Positions 23,677 to 35,465 of a DNA stretch of 64,000 nucleotides are shown piece after piece; position 1 is the stretch's first letter; the number at the start of each line of letters is the position of its first letter. The notes under the pieces were generated by a model, which made no database searches, was not told the DNA's origin, and was given only the letters and a program-made list of their open reading frames with translations. Origin of the DNA: Athene noctua (Eukaryota; Chordata; Aves; Strigiformes; Strigidae); assembly GCF_965140245.1 (NCBI RefSeq), contig NC_134038.1, forward strand, positions 25,447,658 to 25,511,657, given 5' to 3'. Both the position numbers and the translations under genes were made by a program.

Positions 23677-25230
23677 AATGTAGGTATTTCTAGAACAGCT
23701 TGTTTGCTTGGCTGTTTCCTGGCAGACAGAAGTCCATCTCTCCATACCATTAGTCATGCTTGGAGTGGTAAGAAGCAGCTGCAGTCCTGTGAGATCCTTA
23801 GAACTGGACTATCCTCTTTTCCTTTTGCCACAGCCTCTGGAGAGAGCCCTGACAGCCCAACACAGGACCATCATTGAAGGACCTTCTAGACCCACAGGCT
23901 ATGAAGATCACACTGGTTTGTGGACTGCATCCCCGGCATGGGGGTAGAATGCCTCCATGGACCCACATCTTGAGGGTGAATTTCATCTGTGTGTAGGGAG
24001 CCTCCACAAAGCTTCTAAACTACCTAACTGCTACAGTGAGGTCGTCTTAATATTCAGATCTTTTCATAATAAATAACTACTGAATATGAATGAAGGCAAT
24101 TAACTCTATAGCTGCAATGCAGGGGACTTTCTAATGTTGACTTAAGCTATGTTGGAGGCAGTATGAATATTCTGCAGTAACCCTACAAGCTAGGAGATAG
24201 ACAATTGACTTGCAGCATTTTCTAAATGTTCTGATTCCTCCTAAATGAGCTCCATTAACACTGAGACACAGAAATCAGTTAATTGTGGTTGTTGAGATGT
24301 TTCAAATGATCTTTCCTATGGTTGCTTTAATTAAAACACCTGCTTTCTAGTTTGTCATGTCAATATTGCACCTGTTTAGTCCATGCAAATACAAAGTAAT
24401 TGTTATGAAAGAAAACTCTTTCTTTGAACGATTCCAAGTCAGCAAGATTAAACTGCAAAACCATATCTGGAGTTTCTGTGTCTGCATATCTGTTCATTAA
24501 CATGTGTGTGCCTAGAATATCCAAATTCTGTTGTAAGATGTGCCTTTTTGCAGCTAGATAAGAAAAGATTTCCTACAGCTAAGCAATTCTTTGATACCAT
24601 CAGATTTTACCAAATCTATCTGATTTTAAAAGCAAACAAAGGGGACGGGGTTGTTGCTTCTTTAGATTCAAACTTTTCAAACATCAGCTTTACTATTTAG
24701 TCTATAATAATGCTGTTCTACTACATAGCTTAATTTTTACATGCCTTCTAGACAGAATTTCTTTCACAGTATGCTTTGGATTATGCTTCTATGATGTAAA
24801 GAAATTATTTTTCTTGGCTCAGCACCAGTTTTTTTCAGTTTTTCTCAATATTGCTTTCCAGAAGTACCTCTAAGAGACTTCTTATGACTGCCTTGCAAGC
24901 TCTGTAATCAATGACACCAGAGGGATTTCCAATTTTGTTGATTTGGGGTAACTTACAGGTTTTGTGCTAGTCCATGATTAGAGATATCCTTGAGTCATGG
25001 AGTATCCATCAGCAACTCTGACTTGTATAATGATCACTGGTTTCTTCCTCCCCACAGCTTGGCACTTGGCAGTGCAGTCTGGCAAAAAGCACTCAGTTCC
25101 ACCTCTCTCCTTAGAATTTCTCGGGATATGGGTTAGTGAGACTGCATATGCACAGTTCTTTGGGTGTGCTGCCTCTGGGGAGATGGTGTGGTTTTTTTCA
25201 TTCATCTCGCTGTCAGCACTAGACTAGCTC

Positions 25231-25310
25231 AATAGTAAGCTTATAAAATATAAAATTTTATACTATATACTATATATTTTATACTTTATACTATAAAATA
25301 GTAAGCTTAT
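25231..25310. repeat. AT-rich tract flanked by a 14-bp direct repeat
   Basis: The 14-mer AATAGTAAGCTTAT occurs at 25231-25244 and again, perfectly, at 25297-25310. The 52 bases between are almost pure A/T and contain TTTATACT at 25257, 25278 and 25285. It may be a slippage-generated duplication or a tiny insertion with target duplication. Confidence 0.75.
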
Positions 25311-27128
25311 CAAAGATAAGCTGTGTTAGCTAGACCTAAAATCAGATTTTACATTGGAAGCAAAGGTTGCAGATGCAGAAAACATCAATTATATCCAGTA
25401 CTGTTTACTCATCATCTCTTACCTAGAATCCCAAGATTCTGGCCTGCTCTCACGTGTAGGTAGACCTTCAGTCTTGAGAGCAACATCTGCACACCCTTAG
25501 AGTTACCCTTGATTTTAAATGTAAACCTTGGTATCCTGTCCACCAGGATCGGGCCATGCCTTCCTAGGAAGCACCACCACCTTCTGAATCCTGTTTTCTT
25601 TGCTGTCCTTGTTCTTGATACATTTAGAGTCAGGTTTTGGTATTCAAGTATAAATGTTTCTGCTGATTTAATCCAGAGCCACTGTGAAAACTTAAGGAAA
25701 CTCTTTTACTCTTGCTTACCCTGGTGGTAGGAGACTTTTTGGAGGTACTGTTGGCTCCTCCTTAAGGCAGACACAAAAATTACTTCATAATACTACTTCC
25801 TGGAAGCTCACAACCCTTTGGCAGTAGTAATGCACTCACATTAAATATATAAATAATTGATTGTATACACATTCTACAAAACATCTGGCATGTTACATGT
25901 TTAGACAGAATACAAAGACATTATTAATGTAGACATCAAGCTTGGGAAGTATTTACTTGTATGGATATATCCATGAGTACAGGTCTCTGTATACACGTTG
26001 CTATGACTTGAATTTCTTTAGATTTGGGCTATGGAGATTTTGAGCAATAAATACTTACTTTATTCTCAGCTTCACACTGACCACATAAGATAACAATGAT
26101 TCAGAAATGCCTGAAGTAGCTGGTGTGTATTAGTTGCTAACAGAGAGTGGACTGCTATTTAGTCAGTCTGTGAGGACTCCAGCCTTGGGTGGGATAGCCA
26201 CTAGACTACAGATTTATAATGAGCCATGAAAGTATGGATTTATTTTCCTCTGCTAGGTTGCAGATCCTTAGCCTTTAACTTGCAGTGTGAGTTGCAGTTC
26301 TTTGTAAAAGATGTCACAGCTCCTTATCCGAGTGAGAAGTGAAGGTGGAGGTCCCAAATAACCACAACTCCAATAGCTTTGATTGACCAGCTGGAGGATC
26401 TGAGGAAAACCTCAGCCAGAATTATCCACTACATCCCATTCAGAAAAGAAAGGAAGGATGATTATACTTAGATACTCATGAAAATCTGGACACATAATCA
26501 CTATAGGCTTGACTGTATAGACACTACCTGTCAGATAGTGGAGAACATTTTACCTCTGCAAAAGTGTCTAACTCACCATCCCACAAGTTTTGCATACACC
26601 TCTCTTTCCACCTATAATCTTTGGACTCTTTTTAGATTTTAAAAAAAATTTATTTTGTCACACTGTTCTAAAGCTATTTTAATTGAGTTTGCTGTATTCA
26701 CTCACAGTTGTTATATTTGGACTGTCTCAAACTCATTCAGGTTTGTTTCCATAGTAGTGACTAGAAGTCAAGAAGAGCTTTTCTACAATCCTAGAGCAAA
26801 AAAAATCCATTAATTTCAGCAATCCAGTATTCTACTTTTGGTCTGCTGTTTTTTTCTACTATGCCTTTAACAACTTTAATTGCTGCTTGAATTTCAGGCT
26901 CTATGGACTATGATTTAGAAACACTGTCCTTGATGTCAGTTTCTGGGAAGCTGACAAGTGTGTCTTTTCCCATTTCGTTGTTTATTAGCTGCTCACTCTG
27001 AGTCAGTGTCAGTCTTGGAAATGAATGTCTCATGTCTCTTGGAAGAAGAGATTTTAATATTGGAAGAACCTCTTGAGAAGTACTTGTTTCTTTAATATTT
27101 TTTTTTTCTGGTTTACTTGCTTATTTTC

Positions 27129-27152
27129 TTTTTTTTTTTTTTTTTTTTTTTT
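27129..27152. repeat. Poly(T) run
   Basis: Twenty-four consecutive T, preceded at about 27099-27109 by another T-rich run. Confidence 0.9.
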
Positions 27153-27398
27153 CCAAGTAAGGGTTGATGAGGACAGTTTTCAAAGAAAAGAAAGTATCTC
27201 CTGTTGTACTCAATTTCTCTCCACATCCTCAAAGCAGTAACATTTTATTCCCAATTGAACTGGATTGGGTACAAGCAGTTTAGACAAAGGAAGGTATTTT
27301 TTGTGTTACGTGTTCAAGCAGTCAAGTGGAAGAAGACAAACAACAATTTTCAAAGCCACTCTAAACAGCTTTCTTCTTTCTTGGCCCTTGTTTCTTGT

Positions 27399-28083
27399 CA
27401 TAGAATCACAGAATGGTTTGGATCAGAAGGAAACTCTTAAAGGTCATCTAGTCTAACCCCCTTGCAATGAGCAGGGACATTTTCCACTAGGTCAGGTTGC
27501 TCAGAGACCAGTCCAACCTGACCTTGAATGTTTCCAGGGACGGGACATCTACCACCCCTCCGGGCAACCTGTTCCAGTGTTTCACCACCATTATCATAAG
27601 AAATTTCTTCTATATATATAGTCTGAAACTATCCTCCTTTAGTTTAAAATCATTACCCCTTGTCTTATTGATGCATGCCCTGTTAAAATGTCTGTCCCCA
27701 TCTTATTTATAAGCCCCCTTTAAGTACTGAAAGGTGGCAGTAAGGTCTCCCCAGAGCCTTCTCTTTTCCAGGCTAAACAACCCCAACTCTCTCAGCCGGT
27801 CCTCATAGGAGAGGTGTTACATCCCTCCGACCATTTTTGTGGTCCTCCTCTGGACCTGCTCCAACAGGTCCATGTCTTTCTTGTACTGAGGACTCCAGAG
27901 CTGGACACAGCACTCTAGGTGGGGGCTCACGAGAGCAGAGTAGAGGGGCAGAATCACCTCCCTCGACCTGCTGGTCACACTTCTTTTGATGTAGCCTAGG
28001 GTATGGTTGGTTTCCTGGGCTGTGAGCACACATTGATGGCTCTTCATGTATTTTTCCTCAAGAGTTGAGTTACTTAACCCCAC
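27399..28083 (-). mobile_element. CR1 LINE copy D, 5'-truncated
   Basis: Antisense CR1 beginning at the tail CATAGAATCACAGAATGG (terminal octamers) and running through the 3' UTR into ORF2. Read on the - strand, the ORF2 part includes SVTSRSREVILPLYSALVS, then CVQLWSPQYKKDMDLLEQV, and continues into the C-terminal blocks with several frame breaks. Unlike copies A and B, the position after KKDMD is sense here. The right boundary is uncertain because homology fades near 28060-28083, just before an oppositely oriented older CR1 fragment. Confidence 0.92.
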
Positions 28084-28125
28084 TCGTCCTTTCCTCTACT
28101 TTGTGGTGATTGCATAAATGGAAAG

Positions 28126-28412
28126 GTCATGGAATGGATACATAATTTGCTAAAACACAGGAGATGGAAGGAAGCAATAAATGGCCAACTCTTGTGACAG
28201 AGGGAAGTCGCCAGTGGAGAGGTCTATAATGGAATCTGTGCTGTTCAGCTTGTTCATACATGATTTGGAAAAGGGTATTAACAGCAAAATGACAAAGTTA
28301 CTGATGATTTACAGTTATTTAAGATATTAAGGACAAGCACAGCCTGGTGAGCTTCAGAAAGACTAGAGAACGGGTCAATAAAATGCCAGATGAAACTCAA
28401 CATGCATATGTG
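28126..28412 (+). mobile_element. Ancient CR1/L3-like reverse transcriptase fragment
   Basis: The + strand resembles the reverse-transcriptase segment of old amniote CR1 elements. It shows a WIHNLLKHRR-like stretch, an INGQL block after which the frame shifts, a SGV-type region eroded near 28212, and then VLFSLFIHDLEKGINSK at about 28239-28289. The catalytic FADD box that should follow is reduced to a frameshifted ACTGATGATTTA, and the downstream KMPDETQHA stretch matches the usual KWQMKFNV-type block. It is much more diverged than the other CR1 copies and lies in the opposite orientation to copy D. Edges are approximate. Confidence 0.65.
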
Positions 28413-29001
28413 TATTGTGATTTCTGTGGAGAAGAAAAGGGAATTTTGCAATATTTCCCATTCTCCCAGGACAAATTGTCTGAAGCCACAGTGCTGCCAA
28501 TTCAGGTACAGGATCATGAGCTAATTCATCCTTTTAAATCATCTTAAAGAAAGAATCAAGCTAAAGTCATTGTACTTGTGTCAAGAAAAAGTGACTGCTT
28601 TTCATTGCATGAGGTATTTGGGTGTTTCATCCAACTTTTCAGCTCTGAGGTTTCCTTTGTTAATATTCTGTTATGTATAGCCAAGTATGTTAATGTGGGA
28701 TGAAACTGCCTGAATCAGCAGCCATTCCCTCCATTGATTTCTGATTCATTAAATGGCAAACTAGATAGTTACACATTTTTTATTTATTGTCAATTAAATA
28801 CTCTGACATCAGTGGTAAGAGAAAACATTCAAAACCTTTTTGGATCACCTTGTGTTGTGTATATTCTGCTAAGAATATTGCCTCAGTGATACTGCTGGCT
28901 TCCACAAGCTTCACTCTTGCTTTCTCAGTTAGCTCTTAGTGTCAGTGCTCTTTTGCTTTTCCTCTTATTTCTATTAAACATGAAACACCATCCGTTATAA
29001 T
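28413..29001. other. Unique sequence between CR1 copies
   Basis: I cannot extend the ancient CR1 match into this stretch with confidence, and see no other feature. Confidence 0.4.
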
Positions 29002-29262
29002 CATAGAATCATAGAAAGGTTTAGGTTGGAAGGGACCTTTAAAGATCGTCTAGTTCCACCCCCCGTCCCATGGTCAGGGACACCTTCCACTAGCCCAGGT
29101 TGCTCAAAGCCCCGTCCAACCTGGCCTGGAACACTGCCAGGGAGGGGGCAGCCACAGCTTCTCTGGGCAACCTGTGCCAGTGTCTCGCCACCCTCACTGT
29201 AAAAAGTTTCTTCCTTATGTCCAGTCTAAATCTACCCTCTTTCACTTTAAAACTGATGCCTC
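29002..29262 (-). mobile_element. CR1 LINE copy E, short 3' fragment
   Basis: Antisense CR1 with intact terminal octamers (CATAGAATCATAGAAAGG at the left edge), the 3' UTR, and the last part of ORF2. On the - strand it reads KEGRFRLDIRKKLFTVRVA, then RLPREAVAAPSLAVFQ. About 260 bases survive, so it is strongly 5'-truncated. GC-rich substitutions in the 3' half separate it from C and D. Confidence 0.92.
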
Positions 29263-30464
29263 TAACTTTAGAGATGTTACTAGATATTTCCATTAAAAAG
29301 ATTAGGATTTTGAAGCACAGACATGCAAGGAAAATAGATCAAGTACATAGCATTTTATACCTAAACACACAGTGTGTAGTTATGCTATTACTATTACCCA
29401 TCACAATCGTGAAAATCCTCCACCTTAAGATATATAATTAATATATAATCTAATAGCCATTTAATCTAACAACCATTTAATTTCTGCAGTACTCTACTGA
29501 ATGAATCAGTGCAGTACTGAGCTAACATCAGTGTGGCATTTACAGTAGATTTTCTGTTTACCGGCTGAAAATATTCCCTGAGGAAGAATTGTGATTTGGG
29601 TTATCGATGAGTGTTAACAGCTCTAATGCCCATTTCTTCTTTTGTTCTGGCAGCAGGCAAGCTGCTTAAAGACCTGGGTTTATCTGTATAAATTACCAGG
29701 TTCCAACCAAACTTCATACTAATAATTTTCTTTTTCCTGTAAGTCTGTAAAACACTGTTGTTTATAAATGTCAGTTGGAGGCTTCTTATGTGAGATCTTA
29801 ATTCACCAAGCTGCAGCACCACTGTTCAAAATATGAGAAGGTGCCAGCCTATGGGGCCACATCATGGCTGTAGCATGAAATCTCTCCACAAGGTTTTATC
29901 ACTGAGAATGCAAGGAAATTTCATGCCCAGAGGACACACTGGGGAAATACCTCTTACAACCCCTCTTTAATCAACACACTGAATATTTCCCAAAGACTTC
30001 AATAACCATCAATCCATAAAATTACTTTTAATCTATAAATCAATATGAGTGGTACCAGGCACCAGAAACAAAAAAAAAGCTAATGCAACCTCAAGTCTCT
30101 GACTGTTGTTATAATACTTATTCCCAATCTACCTCATAAACATGAATAAACTGGGGCATTGCTATTTCTGACATAACCTTGGATACCCACCATTGTCTGG
30201 TTGCTGCTGCACCGCACATCTGGCCCCTCTGAGCTGATGGAGGCAGAGGAGAGGGTGCCTGGCACCCTCTGCCCCAGCAACACAGTCACCAGCCCTCAAG
30301 GGCAAAGGAAAACCTGCCAGCTATTAACAGGGCAGAGAGCATTAACAGGACAGACACGTAATCAAGTGTGCCTGCTTCTAACAAAAAGGGAGAACTTGGT
30401 ATCTCTAGCTAGCCTAGCAACCGTGTTCATTAAACTGTTATTTTCCTCATTTTAAGGATAAAAG

Positions 30465-30640
30465 CCAAGAACTGCCATTGATTTCAATGGCAACTAAATA
30501 ACCTGGTGCTCTTGAAAGTCTTTAGGTGCCAGAAAGCCTTTAAATGTCTGTCTCTAAAGCTCAGACCTTTAAGTGTATTTAAACACCAAGTTCTCAGACA
30601 ATAGTTACCTAAATGCATTCTAAAATGTATTCCTAAAAGA
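30465..30640. repeat. Possible ancient amniote interspersed repeat
   Basis: The text CCATTGATTTCAATGGCAAC is a near-palindrome. It is followed by alternating TTTAGGTGCC / TTTAAATG / TTTAAGTG phrases, a pattern I associate with an old repeat seen in birds and reptiles. It is heavily decayed and I cannot name the family. Confidence 0.35.
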
Positions 30641-32377
30641 CTTGCTTGTAGAAAGTCTGGGGAAGGGGAGAGATGAGAGCCATGGGTTGTGACATGCCCA
30701 GAAGACTTTCCCACCTCCATGTGTGTTACTGCGGTGGCTGGCAGGTCACAGCATTTGCTGATTATTAGGATAGTCCTTACTGGTTATGATCAATCTTCTC
30801 CTACTGCTTCTGTAAATAAATATTTCCCATAGGATTTTTTGACTATACAGTTATTTTTCTCTTGGTCTTTTTATTTCCTCTAGTTTTTTTCTCTTCTCCT
30901 TTTCCTATTGTCCTGCGAGTGCTTTGTAGAAGCCCTGCAGTTCCTCCTGCTGTGCTCCCATTGCACCATGGCGGAGACTTACCCCAGGATTTCCACTACT
31001 GCTTCTTTTTTTTGTACAGCAATTACTAAGATAGCAGAAAAGCCGCTTGTGTTCCTAAGAGGCCACATTGTAAAGTCCATAGGATGCACTCTGGCCGGCT
31101 TTCCTGACAGAACGGACATAGATCAGACCCAAAACAGTCACAAGCTTTTCCCCTACAAGGCAATCCACTGTCTCACACAATGTTGAACTCAGCACCAAGA
31201 ATGAGATGAAGGCGTTGTTACAGGAAGAATGTACACTATCCCATAGGTCTCCATACCACAGCAATAAACCACCAAATGTCCACAGTTGATGCACATCAGT
31301 CTTGGATCCCTATGGGCTTTTCAATGAGGTAATTGGAGTTTATTCTTTGTTTGGTGTTAAAGTGAAAAACAGAAACGGCCATGAAGGGCCATTGTGGTCA
31401 TGGCTTATTTTAACATCTGCATCACTGTCATACTTGAACTGTATAAAAGTGATTATTCTGTTGTCCTCTGACCACTTTACATCAGACAATTTGGCCTAAA
31501 ATCATAGAGTAAGGCTGAAAATTAGGTTCCTGAACTCTGTTTCTGCCTATGCCAACTGTGGCTCTTGGCCAATTTAAAGACTTAGCATGTATCAAGAGCT
31601 TTGGGATTTGGAGTTGAAAAATCCTCCAGAATAATGAGTAGACTGAGTAAAAATAGGTCAATAAATAAATAGAAAAGAAAACACTATAGAATAAAGAAAA
31701 ATATGCTCAATACTTTTTTTTTAAGTGCCAGTGAATGAGGGAGTCGGTCACTGAACAGAAGGGCATGAGCTAGATCGAGCCATGGGACAAACAGATCTGG
31801 TGCTGAGCAAACAGGCAAAACCAACCCACTTGGAAAGATTTCCAGTCACAGACTAAGCTAATAGCATTAGTCCCCTGTTCAGTTGTTCGTATATATGAAG
31901 GCATCTTCTGAAGTTACAAATCTCGTGTGAGATTAGAAGAATATTTTTCCATAAAAATTTTAAATTTACCTTATAGCAGGGGTAGAAAATGAAGGCTTGC
32001 ACTTGAAATGTTGAATTAAAGAAATGGAAATAGTTACCTTTTTTTCTACATTGCCAGTTCAAGGAAGTCAGATCAGCCCAAATTTAAAATAGTCAAAGTT
32101 TGTTGAGGTTTTTTAATGTGAACAAAGAAGTAAAAAATGTCCGTTCAGATGGAATGAAATATTTTATTCACTATGATTGAGAATGTTTTCTTTCAATGAC
32201 GTATTTTATAAGCAAAAATAAAATGGTTTGATGTTTCAAAACAAAAGTTAATTTCCAAATGAGAGGCTGAAATAACTATTCTGCCAGGACTTTTTCCATT
32301 CTTGGCCATCCCATAGATTGAAAAATTTGATAAAACCAGAAAGAATTTGCAAAGCATTTTAAGGTTACAAGTATCTC

Positions 32378-32397
32378 TTTTTTTTTTTTTTTTTTTT
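32378..32397. repeat. Poly(T) run
   Basis: Twenty consecutive T on the + strand. Confidence 0.9.
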
Positions 32398-33104
32398 CCC
32401 ATAAAGAAATGTGGGCAAAGCTTCATCTAGCTTTAGTACTGAGAAGCCCAAACTAATCTACAAATTTATAGTAGTGTGGCACTTAACAGAAACATAATTT
32501 TTTTCTTTCAGGTCTTAACCTTTAGTTACAAAAATAGAAAGGTCCTCAGTGTTGTTGTCATCCCAGTGACTGACAACATGTCTGAGAGAAAATATGACCT
32601 CTGGAATGAGTTCCTTTTGAATAAGGACAAGAAAATCTCTTGTAATATTAGTGTCTGGAAAATGAGACCTGATGATTCAGCTACTAGAGGAAATGTGCCT
32701 TAGAACAGTGTGAATTTTATTTCTGCCTTTCATGTCAATCTTCCTTTGCTGTAACACTGTCAATCAGTCAGATCACTCTCATACTTCATTATGTTGCCAT
32801 AGTGATCCTTTCCTCCAAAGTTAAAAATAATCCTGTTCCAATCTTGAAACTTATTGAGAAGAAGACCATATGTTATTGCCTGTCTGCATTTATTTGCCTC
32901 CTCTATGTGGAGGTAAGTACCCCAAAAGTATATCCACTCACTTTTTTCTAATTTTTGCAGTTGAGATAGTACAATAGCAACTGGACTAAGCCCCTTTCTC
33001 CAGTTATTTTCAGTAAATCAAGTCATGCTGTATCTGTGAGGTTTTAAACTGTTCCAAAATTTACTACATGTTCAAAATTATCCTAATAAGCAATCCCAAA
33101 GCAA

Positions 33105-34252
33105 CATAGAATCACAGAATCATCTAAGTTGGAAGAGACCTTGAAGATCATCCAGTCCAACCATTAAGCTAACATTGACAATTCCTAACTACACCACATC
33201 CCTCAGCGCTACGTCAACTCTACTCTTAAACACCTCCAGGGATGGGGACAACACCACCTCCCTGGGCAGCCCATTCCAATGTCTAACCACCTGGTCTGTA
33301 AAGAAATACTTCCTAATATCCAGTCTAAACCTTCCCTGGTGCAACTCGAGGCCATTCCCTCTTGTCCTATCGCTTGTTACTTGGTTAAAGAGACTCATCC
33401 CCAGCTCTCTGCACCCTCCTTTCAGGTAGCTGTAGACGGCGATGGGGTCTCCCCTCAGCCTCCTCTTCTCCAGACTAAACACCCCCAGTTCCCTCAGCCG
33501 CTCCCCGTACGACCTGTGCTCCAGACCCTGCACCAGCTTCGTTGCCCTTCTCTGGACACGCTCGAGTCATTCAATGTCCTTTTTGTAGTGAGGGGCCCAA
33601 AACTGAACACAGGAATCGAGGTGCAGCCTCACCAGTGCCGAGTACAGGGGCAAGATCCCTTCCCTGTCCCTGCTGGCCACGCTATTGCTGACACAAACCA
33701 GGATGCCATTGGCCTTCTTGGCCACCTGGGCACACTGCTGGCTCCTGTTCAGCCGGCTGTCAATCAGCACCCCCAGGTCCCTCTCTGACTGGCAGCTCTC
33801 CAGCCACTCCTCCCCAAGCCTGTAGCGCTGCTGGGGGTTGTTGTGGCCTAAGGGCAGCCCCCCGCATTTGGCCTTATTGAAACTCCTCCAGTTGGCCTCA
33901 GCCCATGGCTCCAGCCTGTCCAGGTCTCTCTGCAGAGCCTCCCTACCCTCGAGCAGATCAACACTCCCACCCAACTGGGTGTCATCTGCAAACTGACTGA
34001 GGGTGCACTCGATCCCCTCATCCAGATCATCAATAAAGATGTTAAACAGGAGTGGCCCCAAAACCGAGCCCTGGGGGACACCACTCGTGACCGGCCGCCA
34101 ACTGGATTTAACTCTGTTTCACCACAACTCTTTGGGCCCGGCCATCCAGCCAGTGTTTTACCCAGTGAAGCGTGTGCCCATCCAAGCCTCGAGCAGCCAG
34201 TTTTGCCAGGAGAATGCTGTGGGAAACAGTCTTACTGAAGTCAAGGTAGACA
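33105..34252 (-). mobile_element. CR1 LINE copy B, longest copy in the window
   Basis: About 1.15 kb of antisense CR1, starting with two terminal octamers at the left edge and 5'-truncated inside the reverse-transcriptase domain near 34252. It contains the downstream part of the RT domain (SGVPQGS and FADD boxes), the whole ORF2 C-terminus and the 3' UTR. It belongs to the same subfamily as copy A, sharing long stretches and an in-frame TGA. No clear target duplication was found, in contrast to copy A. Termination of reverse transcription inside ORF2 makes it immobile. Confidence 0.96.
33189..34110 (-). pseudogene. CR1 ORF2 reverse transcriptase remnant (copy B)
   Basis: On the - strand the frame runs from SGVPQGSVLGPLLFNIFIDD through the catalytic box FADDTQLGGSVDLLEGRE to FWAPHYKKDIE. 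There a TGA (33567-33569 on the + strand) interrupts it, then it resumes as LERVQRRATK and ends with SLEVFKSRVDVALRDVV at 33189. Upstream of about 34110 a one-base insertion shifts the frame, and the matching text (KHWLDGRAQRVVV) lies in another frame up to the truncation. The RT would act in target-primed reverse transcription in an intact element. Here the N-terminal endonuclease and the first RT motifs are absent. Confidence 0.92.
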
Positions 34253-35009
34253 CGCTAACACTTATACATATGTACTCTGTAGCAATTTCTATTCTTAATG
34301 TTTTCTTGCTTTTATGATTACAACTTTTCAAAGAAAAAGAGCAATATTAGCTGATGGATTGACTTCACTGATGCAGGGTGGTATTTGTAACAATTAGATG
34401 TTTACCTTGGCAAGCATGTAGAAGAATAGAATGTTTTGTACCAATGACCTTTTGGGAAATCAAGGCAACAGGCATGACAAATCTGTAAAAATACTCACTT
34501 ATCTGCACTCCTTGGCTTTCTTCTTAACTTGCTACTGTGCAGCCTCTAGTTCCAAGGTGCATAGTTCCCACTTTGATTTCACATAACAGAGACTTGTAAC
34601 CATGCTCATTTATCAAGTGCCAAATCATGAGAAGCTTTAGAAAAATGCAGTCTAATGTTCCTTAGGATTCTAATGCATATTTCTTAAAATGCAGAATAAT
34701 TTTATGCTGGTTTTATCATTACAGCTCCTGGTATTTTATACTGGATATCCAAAAATGAGTTCCACACAATCCTTAAACCCATAAAGAGCTGCAGCAGGGA
34801 GAGGTACAGAACCCAGTTCTCCAAGGCAGTATTCAACTTTAGGCACCCTACAGCAGCCACTTCTCCTGGAGCTCCCCTGGGTCAGTCATTGCCTGATGAC
34901 TTCTGCAAAGAGTGGGGATTCTACAAATAAGAGTCTGCTTTTCTGCACAGCCCTGCTCAGCCCACTGCACCCTGTCCTCCCTGTGCACTGAATCATGCAA
35001 AAGTTGCAT

Positions 35010-35026
35010 TAAAAAAAAAAAAAAAA
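35010..35026. repeat. Poly(A) run
   Basis: Seventeen consecutive A. The preceding sequence does not look like a known SINE or a processed transcript. Confidence 0.85.
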
Positions 35027-35415
35027 AGCAGTCTTCCACTTGCTACTATTTCCTTTCTTCCTGCTTTTCATTCACCTTCCATTCTTCCCCCTGGGAAGCT
35101 GGTCTGGATGGCAATCTTTCCTCTTCGATAGTACCTTGATTACTTCTGAGCTCTGAGGATACAGGAGAGAGTCTCCTTGATCAGTGACCTCAAGTGCTAC
35201 TGACAAATAGCATGGTGAAAATAGCTGTCAAAATTTAGCATGGCTACCATGCCCATGCTAATGGACTTTGTTCCAGAAGTTCATCATTTGGCTTTATTTA
35301 GCCATCTTTTTCTAACAGAACAGCAAAATGGTTTCTTGGCAGAAGGGCTGCTTTCAGTAAACTTCAAATACCTGTGCTGGAGTGGAGTGCAGCTTTACAC
35401 CAAGAGGATTGCTGA

Positions 35416-35434
35416 TTTTTATTTTATTTATTTT

Positions 35435-35464
<30 letters not shown>
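35416..35464. repeat. (TTTA)n microsatellite
   Basis: About 49 bases of TTTA repeats, the right half of which is perfect (seven or more units) and the left half interrupted by TTTTA units. A run of this purity is likely polymorphic in length. Confidence 0.92.

Positions 35465-35465
<1 letters not shown>

Larger units (their letters stand above)
21114..27398. other. Unique AT-rich region
   Basis: I recognise no genes or interspersed repeats beyond the simple repeats listed separately. Many short open frames occur on both strands, with no shared pattern. Confidence 0.45.
29263..33104. other. Unique region with one possible ancient repeat
   Basis: Outside the segment near 30470-30640 and a poly(T) run, nothing is recognised. 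The T-rich tract at about 30835-30900 is low-complexity. Open frames are short. Confidence 0.45.
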
